Shown here piece after piece: positions 1 to 5,084 of a DNA stretch of 22,971 bases (positions within the stretch are counted from its first letter, which is position 1; every line of letters begins with the position of its first letter). A program made the translations under genes and the position numbers. The notes beneath the pieces are model-generated. The model was not told the DNA's origin. It worked only from the letters and a program-made list of their open reading frames with translations, and did not search any database. This stretch comes from an uncultured Caulobacter sp. Lineage in GTDB: Bacteria > Pseudomonadota > Alphaproteobacteria > Caulobacterales > Caulobacteraceae. The stretch covers positions 1 to 22,971 of the forward strand of contig CALKHU010000221.1 in the NCBI GenBank assembly GCA_937991555.1, read 5' to 3'.

Positions 1-876
1 CTTGCGCTCCATCACCGCCCGGGCCGAGGCCTTGGACAGGAAGGCGAAGGACTGGCTGATCACGAAGGGGAAGGGCGCGCTGAGCAGGGCGTCCCAAAGG
101 CCCGGGCGGGTCGAGGCCGGATACTCCTTGACCGCCAGGACGCCGGCGTAGCGGGCGTCGGCGACGTCGCGCAGCTCCAGGCTCTCGCGGCCGAAGATCG
201 CCCGGACCGTATAGAGGGCCGAGCCCAGGTGGCCGCGGACGATGGGGACGCGCCCCGGACGGCCGGTCAGGACCAGCCGCATGGCCTCCATCGGTTCGGA
301 GAACCACAGGCCGCCGCGCGCATAGAGGCCGAGCGGCCGGGGCGCGTAGCGGGCCAGATATTGGGCGAGGTCCCGGCCGGCTTCGTGGATCCGCTTGACC
401 GCCTCGGCCTCGACCTCGAGGCCGCCGCGCCGAGCCGCCTTCAGCCGCCCTATCATCGCCGCGGCGCGTTCGCCGCTCGCCCGGCCCGGGTGCAGGACCA
501 GGGTGACGAACAGCTCGTTGACGAACATCCGCCGGCCGGCGAGCCGGGCCTCGTAGGCGGCGTTGAGGTCGCGGGCGAAGGCGGAGCGGAAGCCGGTGGC
601 CGGCTCGGCCGCCACCTCGCGCCGGACGATGTGATGCCACACTGCCAAGCGCTCGTCGGCGAGGTTGCGCCAGGTCTGGTTCAGCTTGACGTGCCAGTCG
701 TTCAGATCGCGCGCGTCCGCCGTCTCGAAGGCGGCCCCGGCGAGCTGGAAGCTCAGCATCAGGGCGCCGCTGTCCAGCGCCACCACCTGGTCGTCGACAT
801 GGCGCGCGAACGGCAGGTTGGCGCGGACGTCCGCCTCGCGCCGCAGCCGGGCCGGGGAGACGCTCGCGTCAGCCAC
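1..876 (-). CDS. virB4: VirB4-type T4SS ATPase, N-terminal part (runs off window)
   Basis: This is the first 292 codons of a VirB4/CagE-family protein, open to the left edge of the window. VirB4 is the inner-membrane ATPase that powers pilus biogenesis and substrate transfer in type IV secretion. The visible part is only the N-terminal domain; the Walker A and B motifs of the family would lie beyond the edge, so ATPase function is inferred from family resemblance and position. The start chosen is a GTG that overlaps the end of virB3 by 8 bp (reading MADASVSPARLRREADVRAN), which fits the tight coupling elsewhere in this operon. Segments such as NLADERLAVWHHIVRRE and FVNELFVTLVLHP are typical of VirB4 N-termini. 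A full family member is about 800 residues. Confidence 0.85.
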   Translation of the reverse strand, partial: MADASVSPARLRREADVRANLPFARHVDDQVVALDSGALMLSFQLAGAAFETADARDLNDWHVKLNQTWRNLADERLAVWHHIVRREVAAEPATGFRSAFARDLNAAYEARLAGRRMFVNELFVTLVLHPGRASGERAAAMIGRLKAARRGGLEVEAEAVKRIHEAGRDLAQYLARYAPRPLGLYARGGLWFSEPMEAMRLVLTGRPGRVPIVRGHLGSALYTVRAIFGRESLELRDVADARYAGVLAVKEYPASTRPGLWDALLSAPFPFVISQSFAFLSKASARAVMERK

Positions 877-1204
877 GGGCGAGCTCCCCGATGCGGTAGC
901 GGCGGACCAGGGGCAGGGGCGTGGGCGAGGAGCCGCCCCACAGGCCGCCGTTGCGGGCCCGCCCCTTGGTGTCGACGAAGACCAGCAGCAGCCGGAAGGC
1001 GTTGTGGTCGACCTTGCAGATGGCGCGGAAGACCAGGTGGAGGACGGGGGCGACCAGCAGATAGAGCAGGCTGCCACCCACCAGGAACACCAGCCCCGAG
1101 ACAATGACGTTGACGCCCATCGCCTCCATCGGCACGCCCAGCACCATGGCCGGGCGCGTGCAGGCCAGGAACAGCGGGTCCTCGATCAGGCGCTCCTCAA
1201 TCAT
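869..1204 (-). CDS. virB3: VirB3-like T4SS inner-membrane protein
   Basis: A 111-residue protein of the VirB3 family, a small inner-membrane component of the type IV secretion channel that works with VirB4. The N-terminus (MIEERLIEDPLFLACTRPAM) is followed by two hydrophobic stretches at roughly residues 17-35 and 37-58, then a short cytoplasmic tail. Length and layout match the family (about 100-110 residues). Its start overlaps the preceding 57-residue ORF by 8 bp and its end overlaps virB4 by 8 bp, so the genes are probably translated in a coupled way. The virB2/virB3/virB4 order supports the call. Confidence 0.88.
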   Translation of the reverse strand: MIEERLIEDPLFLACTRPAMVLGVPMEAMGVNVIVSGLVFLVGGSLLYLLVAPVLHLVFRAICKVDHNAFRLLLVFVDTKGRARNGGLWGGSSPTPLPLVRRYRIGELARG

Positions 1205-1370
1205 GGGCGGCGTCCAGCAGCAGCGGCAGCGTCCAGGCCGCCAGGCCGAGCGCGCCGGCGGCCACCGCCTGGGCGAAGCGCTGCGGCGAGATCAGCCGCA
1301 GGGCTAGCATCAGGCTCAGGGCGCCCAGCAGGACGGCGGCGGTCACGAGGAGCCAGGTCAGGGCGGTCAT
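1197..1370 (-). CDS. Small two-helix membrane protein between virB2 and virB3
   Basis: A 57-residue ORF beginning MTALTWLLVTAAVLLGALSL. Its ATG overlaps the virB2 stop by one base (TGATG) and its stop overlaps the virB3 start by 8 bp, so it fills the interval exactly and is almost certainly translated. It has two predicted membrane helices (about residues 4-25 and 33-52) separated by a short basic loop (LRLISPQRF). I do not recognise a family. The topology resembles a mature VirB2 pilin without its signal peptide, so a second pilin-like subunit or a channel accessory protein are both possible; these are inferences from position and hydrophobicity only. Confidence 0.7.
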   Translation of the reverse strand: MTALTWLLVTAAVLLGALSLMLALRLISPQRFAQAVAAGALGLAAWTLPLLLDAAHD

Positions 1371-1672
1371 CAGCCGCCCCCGGTGATCAGGTTGACGATC
1401 TCGGCGGCGCCGAAGACGACGATGATGCCGAGGATGACGATGGCCGCGCGACGCAGGTCGAACAGGCCGAACATCCACAGGATGCCAACCACCACCACGG
1501 CCAGCACCGCCAGCAGACGGGCGGTGTTGCCGGTCAGCATGTCGACGACGTTCTGCAGCAGCCCCTCGACATTGGCCTGGGCGAAGGCCGGCTCGGCGAC
1601 GATCGCGAGGCTGGCGAGGGCGATGGCGCCGGCGGCGCCGGCGCGGCGCGCGCGGGAGACGCGGACGGTCAT
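1370..1672 (-). CDS. virB2: VirB2-like T4SS pilin
   Basis: A 100-residue VirB2/TrbC-type major pilin. It has a long signal peptide with a basic N-terminus (MTVRVSRARR) and a cleavage site expected after AFA at residue 31, leaving a mature protein of 69 residues. The mature part contains two membrane helices (about 52-70 and 76-95) joined by a short polar loop (GLFDLRRA), the classic pilin layout. The ATG overlaps the virB1 stop by four bases (ATGA) and the stop overlaps the next ORF by one base. It would assemble into the pilus and be extracted from the inner membrane with VirB4. Confidence 0.88.
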   Translation of the reverse strand: MTVRVSRARRAGAAGAIALASLAIVAEPAFAQANVEGLLQNVVDMLTGNTARLLAVLAVVVVGILWMFGLFDLRRAAIVILGIIVVFGAAEIVNLITGGG

Positions 1673-2310
1673 GGGAGAACTCTCCAGGGTTCGGACGGGA
1701 CCGCGGCGAAGACGACGGTCGGATTAAGCGGGGCGCGGGCGAACACGTCCCAGGCCTGCGGCGGAGGCGGCTCGGGGAGGGGCGCTGCGGGCGGCGGCTC
1801 CGGCTCCGGCGAGGGGCCGGGCGCCGTCAGGGCGAGGCGGACGGCGGCGCGTTCGACGCGGGCCACATAGCCGTTGCGCAGGCCGCGTTCGGGATGGCCG
1901 GTATTGTAGCGGGACAGCGCCGCCCGCAGCGCGACCTGGCGGTCGGCGGGGCTGGTCGAGGCGGGGCGATATCCCGCCTGCAGCACCCGGCCGGCGGCGG
2001 TCAGGTTGCGGCAGGGGTCGAAGGCGTCCTCGACCGACAGCCCGAGCCAGCCGAGATTGTCGCTGTTGATCTGGGCGAGGCCGAGGTCGAGGTTGGCGCC
2101 GCGGGCGATGAGGGCGCGCGCCGTCCGGGCCGCCTCGGCCGGGTCGCGGGGCCGGCGGGCCGGCCGTGGTCCCCGATTGACGCCGATGGCGAGCGGGTCG
2201 AACCGGCTCTCCGCATAGGCGACAGCGGCGAGGGTCCGCGGCGCCACCTGCGGCGCGCAGGCCTGGGCGAGGCTGAGGATGAGGCCGAGGTCCAGCAAGG
2301 CGAACTCCAT
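1669..2310 (-). CDS. virB1: VirB1-like lytic transglycosylase
   Basis: A 213-residue SLT-type lytic transglycosylase that would open the peptidoglycan locally for assembly of the secretion channel. The family motifs are visible: the catalytic glutamate in AYAESRFDPLAIGVN (Glu34), the GLAQIN motif (about 96-101) and the YNTG motif near residue 150. The C-terminal 50 residues are rich in proline (PSPEPEPPPAAPLPEPPPP), a likely flexible tail. There is no strong signal peptide, only a short hydrophobic N-terminus, which is seen in some VirB1 proteins. It heads the virB operon and overlaps virB2 by ATGA. No good Shine-Dalgarno sequence precedes the ATG, so the exact start is less certain than the identity. 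Confidence 0.88.
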   Translation of the reverse strand: MEFALLDLGLILSLAQACAPQVAPRTLAAVAYAESRFDPLAIGVNRGPRPARRPRDPAEAARTARALIARGANLDLGLAQINSDNLGWLGLSVEDAFDPCRNLTAAGRVLQAGYRPASTSPADRQVALRAALSRYNTGHPERGLRNGYVARVERAAVRLALTAPGPSPEPEPPPAAPLPEPPPPQAWDVFARAPLNPTVVFAAVPSEPWRVLP

Positions 2311-2373
2311 GTCTGGCGTTCAGCAAACCGATCCCGACCTGCTCGCGCGACCCGCCAGCGGCCCGTGGGGAAT

Positions 2374-2640
2374 CTACGGTAGGAAGCTTCGGGTCTCCGG
2401 CGCGGCGCGCGCCTCGAGCGCCAGCCGGGCCACCGCCTGGACCCGGGTGCGCACGCCGAGCGTTCGGCAGGCCAGCATCAGATGTTCGTCGACGGTGCGG
2501 GGCGACAGGCCGAGGCGTTCGCCGATCCCCGCCGAGGTGAGGCCCCGGGCGGCCAGCCGCAGGCAGTCGCGCTGTCGTTCGGAGAGTCGATCGAGGTCGC
2601 CGGGGGACTCCTGGCGGTTACTGTACCCGTACTGTGCCAT
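2374..2640 (-). CDS. Stand-alone LuxR-type HTH regulator
   Basis: An 88-residue protein consisting almost only of a LuxR/GerE helix-turn-helix. The domain runs from about residue 16 (DLDRLSERQRDCLRLAARG) through the recognition helix in LGLSPRTVDEHLMLACRTLGVRTR to about residue 75. There is no receiver or autoinducer-binding domain. It lies 63 bp upstream of virB1 on the same strand and 62 bp downstream of an XRE-type gene, so it is a good candidate for a local regulator of the secretion operon. Its closest look-alike in the window is the 83-residue protein at 14228-14479, which shares LGLSPRTVD and VRTR. The target is not visible from sequence. Confidence 0.85.
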   Translation of the reverse strand: MAQYGYSNRQESPGDLDRLSERQRDCLRLAARGLTSAGIGERLGLSPRTVDEHLMLACRTLGVRTRVQAVARLALEARAAPETRSFLP

Positions 2641-2702
2641 CGGGCCGAAGCAAACCGGACGCGGCCCCTCCGCCGCCAGTCCGTAATGAGCCCGTCGGCC
2701 GT

Positions 2703-3209
2703 CTACGGTGTGCCGTCTCCGGTGGGGCCTTCGCCGTCGCCGTTCGTCGGCGACACCAGGCGGCGCAGCCGTTGCTCGAGCCAGGCGTCGGCGGCGCTGT
2801 CGCGGCGCACCGACTGCACCGCCAGGTCCTTCAGCGCCTTGGTGAAGGTGTTGATGATGGTCCGGGCGTCGAGCTCGGTGATGGCGTCGCCGACCTCCTC
2901 GTCGAACTCCTGGACGGCGACGGTGAAAATGGTCATCAGCTTGTTGTCGGCGCAGCGCAGGGCGAAGGCCGGCGAGCCCAGCGCCAGGGCGGCCATGATG
3001 GCGTGCGGGTCGCTGTCGGTGACCTCGGCGAAGCGATGCACGCGCTCGAGATTGATGCGGCCGCCGCCGGCTTCGAAATGCTCATAGGACCGCAGCGCCA
3101 TGTTCATCCCGCGCGCCACGTCCGCCGACTTCATCCGGCGGTGGGCGCGGATCAGGCGCAGGGCCGCGGACAGGGTTTCGCTCTGGGATTGGCGGTCGGC
3201 GCGCTCCAT
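2703..3209 (-). CDS. XRE-type helix-turn-helix regulator
   Basis: A 168-residue protein with an N-terminal helix-turn-helix related to the XRE/Cro family (about residues 12-70: LSAALRLIRAHRRMKSADVA, then MNMALRSYEHFEAG and LERVHRFAEVTDSDP). A helical region of unknown function follows, with an acidic C-terminus (TNGDGEGPTGDG). The frame is open further upstream to an ATG at 3347, but the ATG at 3209 is preferred because a GAGG lies six bases before it and the domain begins just after it. It is transcribed toward the LuxR-type gene and the virB operon, and divergently from the GntR gene. Regulation of transfer or secretion genes is an inference from position. Confidence 0.75.
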   Translation of the reverse strand: MERADRQSQSETLSAALRLIRAHRRMKSADVARGMNMALRSYEHFEAGGGRINLERVHRFAEVTDSDPHAIMAALALGSPAFALRCADNKLMTIFTVAVQEFDEEVGDAITELDARTIINTFTKALKDLAVQSVRRDSAADAWLEQRLRRLVSPTNGDGEGPTGDGTP

Positions 3210-3487
3210 GACCTCGACTTCACTCCTGCCGGCTGGGGCCGCCGAGACTACCGTTCTCGCACCCCTACTGGTTGAAAAATGCGGCGCCGGAGCCTCAAAT
3301 GAAAGATGGCAAAGAAACGGTGTCGAAAACCTTGCGGTATGACGCAAAGAACCTGCGGATACATCGCGAAATCTTGTGTACCGGCGTCCTATACCGCATT
3401 CCGTCGGGGCGCGATCCGCCGCCGGCCAGGTCCGGCGCGACAGTCGCGTCCTCCCGCCCTCATGCCCCGCGACCGGGGGCGGGCGGG
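3210..3487. promoter_or_regulatory. Divergent intergenic region between XRE and GntR genes
   Basis: About 280 bp separate the starts of the two divergent regulators, so promoters for both should lie here. The centre (about 3290-3410) is less GC-rich than its flanks, as expected of a promoter. A short inverted repeat, TTGCG-N6-CGCAA, sits at 3332-3347 and could be an operator for either regulator. I see no convincing sigma-70 hexamer pair and no gene. Confidence 0.45.
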
Positions 3488-4102
3488 ATGAAGGATCGCG
3501 ATCCCTACCACAGCGCCCTCAACGCCCTGGCCGGTTTCGCCGCGGCGGGCCGCTTCGGCTGGGGCGAGCCGCTTGTCGCCACCGCGCTGGCCGAGGAACT
3601 TCGCCTCAGCCCTACCCCGGTGCGCGAAGCGTTGGCGCGGCTGGCCGGGGAAGGGGTCATCGAGCATCGGCCGGGCCGCGGATATTTTGCGCCAAGCCCG
3701 ACGGCGTCAGACATCGCCGATCTCTACGAATTGCACCGTCGGCTGACCCACTGGGCGTTGGACGTCGCGCCGGCCGCTGCCTCGCGCCCTGCGGAGGCGC
3801 CGTCGCCGCCCGATCTGCGCCTCGAAATCCTCTATGCGACGATCGCGGCCGCGGCCGGGGCGGACATCCTGACCCGCGCCCACCGCCGGGTCATGCTCCA
3901 GCTCCGCCCCATCCGCGCGGTCGAGGCGGCGGTGCGGCCCGTCGAGGTCGAACAGATCGCCCGGCAGGAGCGGCTGCTGGAGGCGGGCCGCGTCGCCGAG
4001 TTGCGGGCCGAGGTCGACGCCTATCATGACGGTCGGCGGCTGGCCGCGCCAGCGGTGTTCGCAGTCATGCGGCGGTCGGGTCAAAGTATAGAGCGAATAT
4101 AG
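3488..4102 (+). CDS. GntR-family regulator of the lasso peptide cluster
   Basis: A 204-residue protein with an N-terminal winged helix of the GntR/FadR type (about residues 8-72). Family features are LVATALAEELRLSPTPVREA followed by LARLAGEGVIEHRPGRGYF, where the SPTPVREAL segment is the usual recognition helix and RPGRGYF the wing. The C-terminal half is helical but shorter than a full FCD ligand domain and lacks an obvious set of metal-binding histidines. The frame stays open upstream to 3272, but the ATG at 3488 (MKDRDPYHSAL) starts at the domain. It ends 70 bp before the lasso precursor, and a 25-bp palindrome overlaps its last codons. GntR genes are known next to lasso clusters of this type; control of the precursor gene is inferred. 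Confidence 0.82.
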   Translation: MKDRDPYHSALNALAGFAAAGRFGWGEPLVATALAEELRLSPTPVREALARLAGEGVIEHRPGRGYFAPSPTASDIADLYELHRRLTHWALDVAPAAASRPAEAPSPPDLRLEILYATIAAAAGADILTRAHRRVMLQLRPIRAVEAAVRPVEVEQIARQERLLEAGRVAELRAEVDAYHDGRRLAAPAVFAVMRRSGQSIERI

Positions 4103-4106
4103 TTTG
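4082..4106. promoter_or_regulatory. Candidate operator: 25-bp imperfect palindrome upstream of lasso precursor
   Basis: The sequence has the form CAAAgTATA-N7-TATAgTTTG: eight of the nine outer base pairs are symmetric, with one G/G mismatch. It sits in a short AT-rich island (4081-4112) that stands out from very GC-rich surroundings, overlaps the end of the GntR gene and lies 67 bp before the precursor ATG. Position and symmetry suit a dimeric regulator such as the adjacent GntR protein. Binding is not shown by the sequence. Confidence 0.5.
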
Positions 4107-4172
4107 AAAATAGGGCTGGGCGCGCGCCGACTGCGCGGGCGGGCATCCCGTCCCGTGCAAGGAGGTTCCATC

Positions 4173-4400
4173 ATGAACACCCAGACCGCGCCGCGCCTGA
4201 TCGGGCTCGGCTCCGCCCGGCGCAATACCCGCGCCGATTCCCACACCGGCGACATGGAGCTGATCCCGGTCCGTCTCTATGAGCCGACCGGCGTCCGCGC
4301 CGACGTCGTCCGGCTGGGCTCGGCCGAGCAGGCCACCCGCGCCGACTCGCCCACCGGCGATTTCGAGCTGATCCCGGTGCGGCTCTGGCAGCAGGGCTGA
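4173..4400 (+). CDS. Lasso peptide precursor with two tandem core units
   Basis: A 75-residue precursor starting at an ATG preceded by a strong Shine-Dalgarno AAGGAGG (4159-4165, seven bases away). The leader (residues 1-20) ends LGSARRNTR, matching the LGxA...TR leader end of Caulobacterales lasso precursors such as astexin, with Thr at position -2. The first predicted core begins at Ala21 (ADSHTGDMELIPVRLYEPTG). The whole unit then recurs 36 residues later: LGSAEQATR followed by a second core from Ala57 (ADSPTGDFELIPVRLWQQG, 19 residues, ending at the stop). In each, Ala1 would close onto Glu9, giving a nine-residue ring and a tail of about ten residues; Asp7 is an alternative acceptor. Ala1 lasso peptides are known from Caulobacter. 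A single leader with a single core is the rule, so this arrangement is unusual. The tail end of core 1 is uncertain, since no known step of the pathway would cut there. Confidence 0.87.
   Translation: MNTQTAPRLIGLGSARRNTRADSHTGDMELIPVRLYEPTGVRADVVRLGSAEQATRADSPTGDFELIPVRLWQQG
4206..4277 (+). repeat. Tandem unit 1 inside lasso precursor
   Basis: These 24 codons (residues 12-35) encode LGSARRNTR, then ADS.TGD.ELIPVRL. They match unit 2 (108 bp downstream) at 19 of 24 residues. The five differing residues fall at three leader positions and at core positions 4 and 8. Confidence 0.85.
4314..4385 (+). repeat. Tandem unit 2 inside lasso precursor
   Basis: These 24 codons (residues 48-71) encode LGSAEQATR, then ADS.TGD.ELIPVRL. 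Among the 19 residues identical to unit 1, seven codons differ only at silent third positions (for example CTC/CTG, TCC/TCG, GTC/GTG), so the duplication is not recent. Confidence 0.85.
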
Positions 4401-4406
4401 AGGCCA

Positions 4407-4430
4407 GGGCGCCGGCTGCGGCCGGCGCCC
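4407..4430 (+). promoter_or_regulatory. GC-rich hairpin between precursor and B gene
   Basis: A perfect 10-bp inverted repeat (GGGCGCCGGC and GCCGGCGCCC) around a TGCG loop begins six bases after the precursor stop. It has no T-tract, so it is more likely a partial terminator or an mRNA stabiliser than a full terminator. In lasso clusters such hairpins are thought to keep precursor transcript in excess over the enzymes; that role is inferred here. Confidence 0.65.
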
Positions 4431-4454
4431 ACCGTCTCGTCCCGGAGCCCGCCG

Positions 4455-5084
4455 ATGACCCGCTACCTCAAGCCGGACGTCCACGCCGTCGCCATCGGGG
4501 CCGACCTGGCGGTGCTCGACATCGCCGGCGACGCCTACCTTTGCCTGCCCGGCGGCGCGGCGGTCCTGAACGGCCCAGGCGGGATCGCACCCGGGCCGAT
4601 GGCCGAGGCGTTGGGCGAGGCGGGGTTGTTGGCGGCCGAGCCGCCGTCCGGGACGCGGGCGCCGCCGGCCCCGCCCGTACGATCCATCATCCATGAGCCC
4701 CTCGCCGGACCGGCGGGGCCACGGGCGCTGCTCGCCGCCGCCGGCGTCGTCGCCGACCTTCGCACGGCGCGGGCGGGGCAGGGGCTCGCCCCCTATCTGG
4801 CTCTCGCCGAGGCCCGGAGCGAGCTGTCGCGCGATCCCGACGCGGTGCTGGCGGCGGCGCGGTTGTTCTGGAAGATCAGCCCCTGGCTCCCGGTCGAAGG
4901 CGAATGCCTGCCGCGCTCGGCCATGCTGATCGCCTTCCTGCGCCGCCGCGGGCTGGCCGCCGACTGGGTGTTCGGCGTGCGCCTCTGGCCGTTCAACGCC
5001 CATTGCTGGGTCCAGGCCGGCGAGGTCTGTCTCAACGACGATGTCGAGCGGCTCTGGGCCTATACGCCGATCTACTGCCGATGA
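4455..5084 (+). CDS. Lasso peptide B protein: RRE fused to leader protease
   Basis: A 209-residue fused B protein of the proteobacterial lasso type. The N-terminal part (about 1-65) resembles the PqqD-like RiPP recognition element that binds the leader. The C-terminal part is the transglutaminase-like cysteine protease (PF13471 type) that removes it. The triad is visible as Cys151 in GECLPRSAM, His183 in FNAHCWVQ and Asp195 in CLNDDVE; as I recall, the McjB triad lies at almost the same numbers (150, 182, 194). A GGAG lies eight bases before the ATG. The stop overlaps the cyclase start by four bases (ATGA). Here it would have to recognise two leader-like segments in one precursor. It acts in the cytoplasm with the cyclase. 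Confidence 0.93.
   Translation: MTRYLKPDVHAVAIGADLAVLDIAGDAYLCLPGGAAVLNGPGGIAPGPMAEALGEAGLLAAEPPSGTRAPPAPPVRSIIHEPLAGPAGPRALLAAAGVVADLRTARAGQGLAPYLALAEARSELSRDPDAVLAAARLFWKISPWLPVEGECLPRSAMLIAFLRRRGLAADWVFGVRLWPFNAHCWVQAGEVCLNDDVERLWAYTPIYCR

Noticed and set aside
229..1870. Long plus-strand open frames opposite virB1-virB4
   Set aside because: Low-complexity Arg/Ala/Gly/Gln-rich translations; the minus strand holds a coherent virB operon.
3210..3347. N-terminal extension of the XRE-type protein to the ATG at 3347
   Set aside because: The extra 46 residues have no domain character, and the internal ATG at 3209 has a GAGG at suitable spacing.
4248..4400. Alternative lasso core starting at Gly in the TGD motif (residue 26 or 62)
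   Set aside because: Thr would be at -1 rather than -2, and there is no Asp or Glu at core positions 7-9, so a lasso ring could not form; the TR|A junction fits both needs in both units.
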